Shown piece by piece: positions 16,788 through 26,111 of a stretch of 64,000 nucleotides of DNA. The notes below the pieces were generated by a model that was given only the letters and a program-made list of their open reading frames with translations, was not told the DNA's origin and ran no database searches. Position 1 is the stretch's first letter. The number at the start of each line of letters is the position of its first letter. Both the position numbers and the translations under genes were made by a program. Source of the stretch: CAYMKL01 sp964390805 (GTDB lineage: Bacteria > Chloroflexota > Anaerolineae > VGOG01); NCBI GenBank assembly GCA_964390805.1, contig CAYMKL010000002.1, forward strand, positions 41,996 through 105,995. Reading direction: 5' to 3'.

Positions 16788-18140
16788 CTAGACCTTGGGC
16801 AGCTCCTTCAGCGCTTCCTGGACCTTCTCGTCCGGGTACTCGTAGTCCGGAAGTTTACCCGAGAAGTACTCGTCATAGGCCGCCAGATCGAAGTGGCCGT
16901 GTCCGCTGAAGCTGAAAGCGATCACTTTCGATTCTCCGGACTCTTTGCACTTGAGGGCCTCTTCCATGACGACCTGGATGGCGTGAGCCGGCTCGGGCGC
17001 GGCGACGAAGCCCTCGGCACGGGCGAAGCTTACTGCTGCCTCGAAGACGGGGTTCTGGTAGAGGGCCTCAGCTTCGATGATCCCCCTGCTGTAAAGGGCA
17101 CAGATGATGGGGGCCATGCCATGGTAGCGTAGCCCACCAGCGTGGATGGGGGCGGGTATGAAGGTATGGCCCAGGGTGTACATCTTGGCCACTGGGGCCA
17201 CCTTGGCCGTGTCGCCCCAGTCGAAGGCGTAGGGGCCCTTAGTGAGGCTGGGGCAAGCCGTGGGCTCGGCGCAGACAACCCGCAGGTCCGGCTTGCTACC
17301 GTCCAGCTTGTCCTTGAGGAAGGGCAGGAAGAAACCGGCGAAGTTGCTGCCCCCGCCGATGCAACCGACGAGGACGTCCGGATAGTCTCCCGCCATCTCC
17401 AGTTGTTTCTTTGCCTCCTGCCCGATCACGGTCTGGTGCAACAGCACGGAATTGATCACACTCCCAATGGAGTAGTGAGTGTCGTCACGAGGGCCCGCGT
17501 CAGCCACGGCCTCGCTGATGGCGATACCCAGGGAACCTGGATTGTCGGGATCGTGGGCCAGGATGTGCTGTCCAACTGGGGTATCTGGGCTGGGGCTAGG
17601 TACCACCTCCGCCCCCCAGGTCTCCATCAGGATCCGTCGGTAGGGCTTCTGGTTGTAGCTGACCTTGACCATGTAAACCTTCAGTTCCAGGTCGAAGAGT
17701 TGGCAGGCAAAAGCCAGGGCACTGCCCCACTGACCAGCTCCCGTCTCTGTAGCGAGACGCTTGATGCCTTCTTCCTTGCTGTAGAAGGCCTGCGCCACGG
17801 CAGTGTTGGGCTTGTGGCTGCCTGGGGGGCTCACCCCCTCCCACTTGTAGTAGATCTTGGCCGGAGTGTCCAGCGCCTTCTCCCAGCGCCGGGCCCGATA
17901 CATGGGCGTCGGACGCCAGAGCTGATAGATCTCCCGCACCGGTTCAGGGATTTCAATGTACCGCTCCTTGCTGAACTCGGCATCGTTCATAGCGCGGGGG
18001 AAGAGGGGAGGTGGCAAAATGGTGGGTTCCAACGTGGCGGGATGCAGAAGCGGCGGCAGATCGAATCCCAGGTCTGCCTGGATGTTGTACCACTGAGTAG
18101 GTATCTCCTTCTCGCTGAGAAGAATCTTGGTCTCTTTCAT
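16788..18140 (-). CDS. tryptophan synthase beta-like protein TrpB2
   Basis: 450-residue PLP enzyme of the TrpB2 branch (indole plus serine to tryptophan). The long N-terminal arm and motif WRPTPMYRARRWEKALDTPAKI are typical of TrpB2. The PLP lysine is in PPGSHKPNTAVAQ, with ETGAGQWGSALAFAC and the phosphate loop GCIGGGSNFAGF. TrpB2 lacks surfaces for the usual alpha subunit and is thought to salvage indole. It is last in the trp operon, about 157 bp after trpS, and coexists with a classical TrpB (20117-21367). Confidence 0.92.
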   Translation of the reverse strand: MKETKILLSEKEIPTQWYNIQADLGFDLPPLLHPATLEPTILPPPLFPRAMNDAEFSKERYIEIPEPVREIYQLWRPTPMYRARRWEKALDTPAKIYYKWEGVSPPGSHKPNTAVAQAFYSKEEGIKRLATETGAGQWGSALAFACQLFDLELKVYMVKVSYNQKPYRRILMETWGAEVVPSPSPDTPVGQHILAHDPDNPGSLGIAISEAVADAGPRDDTHYSIGSVINSVLLHQTVIGQEAKKQLEMAGDYPDVLVGCIGGGSNFAGFFLPFLKDKLDGSKPDLRVVCAEPTACPSLTKGPYAFDWGDTAKVAPVAKMYTLGHTFIPAPIHAGGLRYHGMAPIICALYSRGIIEAEALYQNPVFEAAVSFARAEGFVAAPEPAHAIQVVMEEALKCKESGESKVIAFSFSGHGHFDLAAYDEYFSGKLPDYEYPDEKVQEALKELPKV

Positions 18141-18296
18141 TACTGAATTTCCTCCTTGTGTATTTTGAGTTTCAGGATGTTGTCATAAGTTTCAAGATAC
18201 GAGTGGCTCTTTCAGCTCGTCTTTGGCTTCAAGAGTCCGGTTTTGGCCATAAGCTTCCTCCGTTTAGAGCGTAATGCTAAAGAGGATCATCACGCA

Positions 18297-19283
18297 TCAC
18301 TTTAGCCCCATCTTCTCCTTGACCTCAGCCACAGTAGCCTGGGCAAGAGGCCTGACGCGGGCTGTGCCCTCGTGCAGCACATTCCGTACGTAATCGGGCC
18401 GGGCGGCGAATTCACGGCGCTTCTCCCGCAGGGGGGTCAGGTAGCGGTTCAAGGCCCTGACCAGCCTCCTCTTGACCTCGACATCGCCGACTCGACCGGC
18501 CCGGTAGCGAGCCTTGAGCTCTTCCACCTCCTCCCTGTCCTCGTTGAAGTTGTCGTGGTAGGCGAAGACAGGGTTGCCCTCCACGTGGCCGGGATCAGTG
18601 GCGTGGATGCGGGTGGGGTCAGTGTACATGCTCATGACCTTCTCCTCGACGGTTTGAGGGTCGTCGGAGAGGTAGATGGCGTTGCCGTAGCTGGTGTGCA
18701 TGGTGCGGTTATCTATGCCTGGCAGCCGGGGCGCGTGGCTGAGCAGCCCCTGGGGTTCAGGAAAGGTCTCGCCGTAGGTAGCATTGAACCGACGAGCCAC
18801 TTCACGGGTGATCTCGATGTGGGGCATCTGATCCTCGCCCACGGGCACAGTGTCCGCTTTGTAGACCAGGATGTCCGCAGCTTGCAGAACAGGATAGGCC
18901 AGGAGGCCCAACGAGGGATGGAGCCCCAATTCCTTCACCTGCTCCTTGTAAGTGGGATTTCGCTCCATGCGGCTCACTGTTACCAGCATAGAGAAGAACA
19001 AAGCCAGCTCGGCGTGCTCCTTGACCGCCGATTGAAGGACGAAGGTGCTCCTTGCCGGGTCGAGGCCGGCCGCCAGCCAGTCTATCAGCACTTCGGCGAT
19101 ATTGCTCTGGATGCGGTCCGGGTGGGTGTGGTCGGTGGTCAAAACGTGCAAGTCGGCGATCAGGAAAAGACATTCGTAGTCGTCCTGCAGCCGCGCCCAG
19201 TTATTCAAAGTGCCCACCAGATGGCCCAGGTGTCTTCGACCCGTGGGCCGATGTCCCGTCAGGATGCGGCCTTTTTCACTCAT
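18297..19283 (-). CDS. trpS: tryptophanyl-tRNA synthetase homologue lacking KMSKS
   Basis: 328-residue class I synthetase fold. The HIGH-like element is TGHRPTGRRHLGHLVG (residues 10-24), with FLIADLHVLTT and PVGEDQMPHIEITREVARRFN, all typical of TrpRS. The KMSKS loop, which normally reads KMSKSYGNAIYLSD in this branch, is TMHTSYGNAIYLSD (residues 194-198 TMHTS), so both lysines are gone while the flanks are intact. DNA shows ACC ATG CAC ACC AGC, requiring several base changes. The start at 19283 overlaps the trpA stop. It may be a weak or specialised TrpRS, or a non-charging paralogue. Confidence 0.88.
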   Translation of the reverse strand: MSEKGRILTGHRPTGRRHLGHLVGTLNNWARLQDDYECLFLIADLHVLTTDHTHPDRIQSNIAEVLIDWLAAGLDPARSTFVLQSAVKEHAELALFFSMLVTVSRMERNPTYKEQVKELGLHPSLGLLAYPVLQAADILVYKADTVPVGEDQMPHIEITREVARRFNATYGETFPEPQGLLSHAPRLPGIDNRTMHTSYGNAIYLSDDPQTVEEKVMSMYTDPTRIHATDPGHVEGNPVFAYHDNFNEDREEVEELKARYRAGRVGDVEVKRRLVRALNRYLTPLREKRREFAARPDYVRNVLHEGTARVRPLAQATVAEVKEKMGLK

Positions 19284-20130
19284 CTCTCCGCTCCAAGCCA
19301 CGGCGTAGGCTGCGCACGAAATCCTCCACTTTTCGCGCTGGCTGTTTCACCGCCGCCTCATCCTCCACCAGGCGGAGGATGGCGCTGCCGACCACCACGC
19401 CATCGGCCAGTTCACCCACCCGCCGCGCTTGCTCGGGGGTGGAGATGCCGAAGCCAACAGCCAGAGGCGTCTCCGTAGCTTGGCGCACCCGCCCCACGAA
19501 CTCGACCAGGCCCGGAGGCAAAGCGTCCCGGGCGCCGGTGACTCCCACCAAAGAGACCAGGTAAACAAAGCCCCGAGAGCGTTTGGCCACCAGTGCGACG
19601 CGCTCCTCAGTGCTGGTGGGGGCCAAGAGGTAGACCAGCGCCAGCCCGCTGTGGCGACAGGCCGCCTCGATCTCATCTGCCTCCTCGGGGGGGAGATCGG
19701 GGATGATGAAGCCATTTATCCCCGCCTGGGCAGAGCCGTGGACGAATGCCTCAATCCCATAGGCCAGGATAGGGTTGAGGTAGCCCATGAAGAGCATCGG
19801 CACTCCTACGCCACGGGCCCTCAACTCCGCGGCCATCTCCAGACAGCGAGCCGCCGTCATGCCCTGCTGGAGCGCCAGGTGGGTAGCCCGCTGGATGGTG
19901 GGCCCGTCGGCCAGGGGGTCGGAGAAGGGGATGCCCAGCTCCACCAGGTCGGCCCCGCCCGCCACCGTTGCCTCCACCAGTTCCAGGCTCAGATGCGGTG
20001 TGGGGTACCCCAGCGTCAGGTAGGGCATCAGCGCCGCTCGCCCTTCCGCCTTCGCCTGCGCAAAGGCCTCTGCGATATGTTTTACGCTTGACGTTTTACG
20101 TTTTACGTTTGACGTTTCACGCTTTGACAT
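19276..20130 (-). CDS. trpA: tryptophan synthase alpha chain
   Basis: 284-residue TIM-barrel lyase splitting indole-3-glycerol phosphate. Catalytic glutamate and aspartate lie in ADLVELGIPFSDPLADGPTIQ; the phosphate-binding region is GFGISTPEQARRV. The first 17 codons (MSKRETSNVKRKTSSVK) are encoded by a TTTTACG word repeat and are not part of the usual family N-terminus, which begins near HIAEAFAQ. The start overlaps the end of trpB by 14 bp. Confidence 0.95.
   Translation of the reverse strand: MSKRETSNVKRKTSSVKHIAEAFAQAKAEGRAALMPYLTLGYPTPHLSLELVEATVAGGADLVELGIPFSDPLADGPTIQRATHLALQQGMTAARCLEMAAELRARGVGVPMLFMGYLNPILAYGIEAFVHGSAQAGINGFIIPDLPPEEADEIEAACRHSGLALVYLLAPTSTEERVALVAKRSRGFVYLVSLVGVTGARDALPPGLVEFVGRVRQATETPLAVGFGISTPEQARRVGELADGVVVGSAILRLVEDEAAVKQPARKVEDFVRSLRRGLERRDE
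20078..20128. repeat. word repeat forming the trpB/trpA junction (TTTTACGTTTGACG type)
   Basis: Degenerate tandem copies of CTTGACGTTTTACG and GTTTGACGTTTCACG. They encode the N-terminal tail of TrpA and overlap the trpB stop codon. Confidence 0.7.
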
Positions 20131-21367
20131 TTTCCAAGTCCTTGTCCCCCCGCCCCGACAGATTGACGATGATCACCTGCTCAGCATCCATCTCAGGCGC
20201 GCGCTTGATCGCCTCGGCCACGGCATGGGCCGACTCCAGGGCGGGGATGATTCCCTCCAGTTGGCACAGCAGCCGGAAGGCATCCAGCGCTTCCTCGTCA
20301 GTGGCGTAGGTGTAGCTCGCCCGTCCCTGATCGCGCAGCCAGCTATGCTCCGGCCCCACGGCGGGGTAGTCTAGGCCGGCGGAGATGGAGTGGGTGGTCA
20401 GGATCTGGCCGTCATCGTCCTGCAGCACGTAGGATTTGGTGCCGTGCAACACGCCGATACGTCCCAGCCGGGGGTCGGCGAAACGAGCGGCGTGTTTGGC
20501 CGTCTCAATCCCCAGCCCACCTGCCTCCACCCCGATGAGCCCCACCGGGTCTTTGCGGAAGGCGTGGAAGAGGCCCATGGCATTGGAGCCCCCGCCCACA
20601 CAGGCGATGAGCACATCGGGCAGCCTTCCCTCGGCTTCTAAGATCTGCTGACGCGCCTCCCGCCCGATGACCGCCTGGAAGTCGCGGACAATCAGAGGGT
20701 AGGGATGGGGCCCGAGCACTGAGCCCAGCAGGTAGTGGGTGGTGCGGACGTTGGTCACCCAATCGCGGATGGCCTCGTTGATGGCGTCCTTCAGGGTGCG
20801 GCTGCCGGCGTCCACGGGGCGCACCTCGGCCCCCAGCAAACGCATGCGGTCCACGTTAGGCGCCTGGCGGCGAATGTCCTCGGTGCCCATGTAGATCACG
20901 CACTCCATGCCCAGCAGCGCGGCCACCGTAGCGGTGGCCACCCCGTGCTGACCAGCCCCCGTCTCGGCGATGAGACGGTGCTTGCCCATACGCCGCGCCA
21001 GCAATCCCTGGCCCAGGGCATTGTTGATCTTGTGCGCCCCGGTGTGGGCCAGGTCCTCCCGCTTGAGATAGATTCGGGCCCCGCCCTTCGACGAGGCTTC
21101 GTCAGGCTCAGCCCAGCGGCTCAGGACACCGCCGCAGTGGGCCGTGAGTTGCTCGGCGAGGTAGAGGGGGGTGGGCCGGCCAGCGTAGTCCCTGAACAGT
21201 CCCTCTAGCTCGTCATGAAAGGCGGCATCGGCCTGCGCCTCCCGGTAGGCAGCCTCCAGTTCATCCAAAGCGGACATCAGCGTATCGGGTACGAACTTTC
21301 CCCCATAGGGGCCGAAATGGCCGCCCTCATCAGGAACAGTCGTTTCTCCCTTCTTCTCGTTCAACAC
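20117..21367 (-). CDS. trpB: tryptophan synthase beta chain
   Basis: 416-residue PLP enzyme joining indole and serine. It shows GGHFGPYGGKFVPDTL, the PLP lysine K113 in HTGAHKINNALGQ, ETGAGQHGVATATVAAL, and the phosphate loop CVGGGSNAMGLF. Between AEQLTAHCGG and ARIYLKRED, where the family normally runs straight on, there is an insert of about 17 residues (VLSRWAEPDEASSKGG, 81-97) encoded by a dispersed TCGACGAGGCTTCGTCAGGC word. The site is a surface loop in the N-terminal domain in known structures. Confidence 0.96.
   Translation of the reverse strand: MLNEKKGETTVPDEGGHFGPYGGKFVPDTLMSALDELEAAYREAQADAAFHDELEGLFRDYAGRPTPLYLAEQLTAHCGGVLSRWAEPDEASSKGGARIYLKREDLAHTGAHKINNALGQGLLARRMGKHRLIAETGAGQHGVATATVAALLGMECVIYMGTEDIRRQAPNVDRMRLLGAEVRPVDAGSRTLKDAINEAIRDWVTNVRTTHYLLGSVLGPHPYPLIVRDFQAVIGREARQQILEAEGRLPDVLIACVGGGSNAMGLFHAFRKDPVGLIGVEAGGLGIETAKHAARFADPRLGRIGVLHGTKSYVLQDDDGQILTTHSISAGLDYPAVGPEHSWLRDQGRASYTYATDEEALDAFRLLCQLEGIIPALESAHAVAEAIKRAPEMDAEQVIIVNLSGRGDKDLENVKA
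21084..21115. repeat. dispersed word inserted in trpB (CCTTCGACGAGGCTTCGTCAGG)
   Basis: In-frame copy of the TTCGAC...CAGGCTCAG word family within trpB; it accounts for the extra loop at residues 81-97. Confidence 0.65.
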
Positions 21368-21370
21368 AGT

Positions 21371-22015
21371 CTAAGCTCCTTTGGCAGCGATGATGAAGCG
21401 CTGCACCTTCTGGTGATCCTTGGTCCCCGGCGCCGCTTCCACTCCGCTCGAAACGTCCACGGCGTAGGGGCGGACCCGTTCGATGGCGTCGGCCACGTTG
21501 TCGGGCGTCAACCCCCCGGCTAAGATGATAGGTCCATGACTTCTAGCTTCCACGGCCAACTCCCAGTCGAAAGCTTCTCCGGTACCCCCATGCTTGGTGG
21601 GGTGATAGGTATCCAGCAGATAGGCGACGGCCTGGCATTGGGCCAGTCGTTCTATGTCCGCCGCCGAGCGCACCCGCACCGCCTTGATGGCCCGTGGGGC
21701 CAGGGCAGCCACCTGCGCCGGCGTCTCGTCCCCGTGCAACTGAGCGTAGTCCAGGTGGCAATAGGCCATGATCTCCTTCACTGCCTTCCCTTTCATCCCC
21801 CCCAAAGTTGGGGGGGAAAGAGGGGGGGCGTTGACGAAGACACCTACTTTCGCCACGAAGGGTGGCAAGCGAAGGATGATCTCCCGCGCCCGGTCTAGCG
21901 CGATACAGCGTGGGCTTTGGGCATAGAAGACGAAGCCCAAGGCATCGGCCCCAGCATCGGCGGCGAACAGGGCATCCTCCAGGTTGGTTATGCCGCAGAT
22001 TTTCACCTTGGTCAT
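21371..22015 (-). CDS. trpF: phosphoribosylanthranilate isomerase
   Basis: 214-residue TIM-barrel isomerase. The N-terminal VKICGIT holds the catalytic Cys; GFVFYAQSPRCI, LDYAQLHGDE and the catalytic Asp in YLLDTYHPTKHGGTG follow, with GGLTPDNVADAI and VDVSSGVEAAPGTKD at the end. After VGVFVN there is an insert of about 15 residues (APPLSPPTLGGMKGK, 63-77) encoded by a C-rich/G-rich palindromic repeat. The same repeat encodes the C-terminus of TrpC. Confidence 0.95.
   Translation of the reverse strand: MTKVKICGITNLEDALFAADAGADALGFVFYAQSPRCIALDRAREIILRLPPFVAKVGVFVNAPPLSPPTLGGMKGKAVKEIMAYCHLDYAQLHGDETPAQVAALAPRAIKAVRVRSAADIERLAQCQAVAYLLDTYHPTKHGGTGEAFDWELAVEARSHGPIILAGGLTPDNVADAIERVRPYAVDVSSGVEAAPGTKDHQKVQRFIIAAKGA
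21791..21830. repeat. palindromic repeat inserted in trpF (CCCCCCAAAGTTGGGGGG)
   Basis: CATCCCCCCCAAAGTTGGGG followed by GGGAAAGAGGGGGGGCG, read in frame as APPLSPPTLGGMKG. It is nearly identical to 22025-22062. Confidence 0.8.
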
Positions 22016-22842
22016 GGCGCACCTTTCCTCCCCCCCAGGGTTGGGGGGGAAAGAGGGGGGGCGCTTAGTTCCCTGGTCTTGCTGACCACATCCTCCGCTG
22101 TCACCAGCGCCTCCCCCACCAGAATGGCGTCCACACCGGCCCTCGCCAGTCGCTCCACGTCGGCGCGGCTGTGGATGCCGCTCTCGCTGACCAGGATGAT
22201 GGAGCAGGGGATGTGCGGCCGAAGGCGAACGGTGGTCGCCAAATCCACGCTGAAGTCCTGCAAATCCCGGTTGTTGACGCCGACGATGGCGGGGCCGAGG
22301 GGAAGCACGCGATTCAACTCCTCCTCACAGTGAACCTCCACCAGAGCTTCCATGCCGAGCTCACGGGTCAGCGCCAGGAGATTGGCCAATTCCTCCGCTT
22401 CCAGGATGGCGGCGATGAGCAGGACTGCATCTGCCCCACAGGCTCGGGCCTGGTAGACATGGTAGACATCAAGGATGAAGTCCTTACGCAGGACCGGCGC
22501 CTCCCTTCCTACTTGACGGAGGGCAGCCTTGACTGCCACCAGATCCGACAGACTCCCCTGAAAAAAGCGCTCGTCGGTGAGAACGGAGATGGCTGCCGCG
22601 CCGCCCTCCACGTAAGTCACGGCCAACTGGCCGGGGTCAAGCTCAGGGCGAAGGAGCCCTCTGGAAGGCGAGGCCCGCTTCACCTCGGCGATGAGGCTGA
22701 CCCCTGGCCGCTGCAACGCGGCGGCGAAGTCGAGGGGCGGCGTCTGTTGGATGGCCATCTTCTCGAGGCGCGCCTGCGGCATGGCTGCCTTCCACCCCGC
22801 CAGCTCCTCTCGTTTGTGAGCGACGATGGACTCCAGAAGCAT
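22012..22842 (-). CDS. trpC: indole-3-glycerol phosphate synthase
   Basis: 276-residue TIM-barrel enzyme. Catalytic elements are SLIAEVKRASPSRG, VLTDERFFQGS, VLRKDFILDVYHVYQARACGADAVLLI, VGVNNRDLQ, and SESGIHSRADVERL with GVDAILVGEALV. The last 17 residues (SAPPLSPPTLGGRKGAP) are encoded by the palindromic repeat that also sits inside trpF. The stop overlaps the trpF start in an ATGA arrangement. Confidence 0.95.
   Translation of the reverse strand: MLLESIVAHKREELAGWKAAMPQARLEKMAIQQTPPLDFAAALQRPGVSLIAEVKRASPSRGLLRPELDPGQLAVTYVEGGAAAISVLTDERFFQGSLSDLVAVKAALRQVGREAPVLRKDFILDVYHVYQARACGADAVLLIAAILEAEELANLLALTRELGMEALVEVHCEEELNRVLPLGPAIVGVNNRDLQDFSVDLATTVRLRPHIPCSIILVSESGIHSRADVERLARAGVDAILVGEALVTAEDVVSKTRELSAPPLSPPTLGGRKGAP
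22025..22062. repeat. palindromic repeat forming the trpC C-terminus
   Basis: CCTCCCCCCCAGGGTTGGGG followed by GGGAAAGAGGGGGGGCGC. It extends trpC by about 15 codons past the usual end of the family. Confidence 0.8.
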
Positions 22843-22856
22843 CTCCCCTCCGATAC

Positions 22857-22930
22857 TTCACCTACCCTCCCGCAGGTTTGGACATTGCCCTGCCATGCGG
22901 GATCCCGTCGCAACCTGCGGGAGGGTGAAC
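22857..22930. repeat. intergenic inverted repeat between trpGD and trpC
   Basis: Left arm TTCACCTACCCTCCCGCAGG, right arm CCTGCGGGAGGGTGAA, with ATGCGGGATCCCG in the spacer. It makes a strong hairpin in the trp mRNA between the trpGD stop and the trpC start. Confidence 0.75.
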
Positions 22931-22931
22931 T

Positions 22932-24596
22932 TCATGCTACACAGGCCTGGCTAAAGGCCACCAGGCCCTCCAGCTTCTCCCGCGCCCTTCCCGAATCAAT
23001 GGCCTCGGCCGCCCGCTGCAATCCTTCCTCGAAATCACTGGCCATGCCGCCGGCCACCAGGGCTGCAGCGGTGTTGAGGAGCACTACATCCCGGCGCGGC
23101 CCTCGCTCGCCCGCCAGGACCGCCTGGGTGATCTGAGCGTTCTCCTGGGCTGTCCCGCCTCGAAGATCCTCCAGTTGTGCCCCAGGAAGCCCGAGTTCGG
23201 CCGGATCCAGGGAGAAGTCCCTGACCGAACCGTCTCGGAGATGGCTCACGCGGTTGATCCCCGTGGTGGAAAGCTCATCCAGCCCGTCGGCGCCGTGCAC
23301 CACGAAGGCCGCCTGTGCCCCTAGCTTGCCCAACACCTGGGCCAGGGGACTGGTCAGGCTGGCGTCGTACACGCCCATGATCTGCCGCGTGGCTCCGGCC
23401 GGGTTGGTGAGGGGGCCAAGGATGTTGAAGATGGTGCGCACGCCCATCTCGCGGCGGGGGCCGATGGCATACTTCATGGCCGGGTGGAGCCGGGGGGCGA
23501 AGAGGAAGCCGATGCCTACCTCGTCTAAGCAACGGGCCACTTGCTCAGGAGTGAGTTCCAGGTTGACACCCAGCGCCTCCAGCACATCGGCGCTGCCGCA
23601 GTGGCTGGAGACGGAGCGGTTGCCGTGTTTGGCCACGGCCAGGCCCGCCCCGGCCACGACGAAGGCCGCTGTGGTGGAGATGTTGAAGGTGCCCGTCTTG
23701 TCGCCGCCTGTGCCACAGGTGTCCACCAGATCCCGTCGCTGAGGTCGCACAGGGATGGCGCTGCGGCGCATGGCCCGGGCGCAGCCGGTGATCTCTTCCA
23801 CCGTCTCCCCCTTGAGGCGCAGCGCGGTCAGGAAGGCGCCAATCTGAGCCGGCGTGGCCTCCCCAGCCATGATTTGGCTCATGACCGCTTCAGCCTCTTC
23901 CTCCGACAGATCCTCCCCTAAAATGACCTTGCTGATCGCCTCTTTGATATCCATCCTTGCCTCCTCAACGCTCGCCCCCTCCACTCTTCTGCTAACTGAT
24001 GATCTCGACGGCCTGAGGGAAGAGGGCATCTCCAGGAAGTTCTGCAGGATTCTTTTCCCCTCTCCCGTCAAAATGGACTCGGGGTGGAACTGAAGGCCGA
24101 TAACCGGGTGGTCCCGATGGCAGAGGCCCATCAACTCCCCCTCCTCTGTCCAGGCGACAGGCATCAACACCTCGGGCAATGGCTCCTCCACGATGAGGGA
24201 ATGGTAACGGGTAGCTTGGAATTGATCAGGAACTCCTTTGAAAATGGGGTAGTCGCCGTGGTGGATCTGCGAGGTCTTGCCATGCATGAGGCGCGGCGCC
24301 CGTACCACCTGCCCGCCGAAGACATAGCCGATGCACTGATGACCCAGGCACACCCCCAGAATTGCTACCTTTTGGTGAAAGTGTCGGATCACGTCGTTGG
24401 AGATGCCGACGCTTCGCTTACAGTCTTCGGGCGCGCCTGGCCCTGGCGAGATGACGATGTGGGTGGGGTCTAGCGCCTCGATCTCCTCCACTGTCACCTG
24501 ATCGTTTCGGAAGACCTGCAACTCCGCTCCCAATTCGCCCAGATGCTGCACCAGGTTGTAGGTAAACGAATCATAGTTGTCAATCACCACAATCAT
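22932..24596 (-). CDS. trpGD: anthranilate synthase amidotransferase / anthranilate phosphoribosyltransferase fusion
   Basis: 554-residue fusion. Residues 1-195 are the class I glutaminase TrpG: NYDSFTYNL, SPGPGAPEDC, nucleophile Cys in LGVCLGHQCIG, and the His/Glu pair in GLQFHPES. Residues about 218-554 are TrpD: DTCGTGGDKTGTFNISTTAAFV, KHGNRSVSSHCGSADVLE, and NILGPLTNPAG. The linker (about 195-217) is Ser/Arg-rich. The TrpD part begins MDIKEAISKVI just after GGAGGCAAGG, a possible internal ribosome site that could also give separate TrpD. Confidence 0.95.
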   Translation of the reverse strand: MIVVIDNYDSFTYNLVQHLGELGAELQVFRNDQVTVEEIEALDPTHIVISPGPGAPEDCKRSVGISNDVIRHFHQKVAILGVCLGHQCIGYVFGGQVVRAPRLMHGKTSQIHHGDYPIFKGVPDQFQATRYHSLIVEEPLPEVLMPVAWTEEGELMGLCHRDHPVIGLQFHPESILTGEGKRILQNFLEMPSSLRPSRSSVSRRVEGASVEEARMDIKEAISKVILGEDLSEEEAEAVMSQIMAGEATPAQIGAFLTALRLKGETVEEITGCARAMRRSAIPVRPQRRDLVDTCGTGGDKTGTFNISTTAAFVVAGAGLAVAKHGNRSVSSHCGSADVLEALGVNLELTPEQVARCLDEVGIGFLFAPRLHPAMKYAIGPRREMGVRTIFNILGPLTNPAGATRQIMGVYDASLTSPLAQVLGKLGAQAAFVVHGADGLDELSTTGINRVSHLRDGSVRDFSLDPAELGLPGAQLEDLRGGTAQENAQITQAVLAGERGPRRDVVLLNTAAALVAGGMASDFEEGLQRAAEAIDSGRAREKLEGLVAFSQACVA

Positions 24597-24609
24597 TTTA
24601 GTCCTCCTG

Positions 24610-26109
<1,500 letters not shown>

Positions 26110-26111
26110 TT

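Noticed and set aside
16509..17132. 207-codon plus-strand frame starting in the mosaic repeat
   Set aside because: The first half translates dispersed repeats and the second half is antisense to trpB2.
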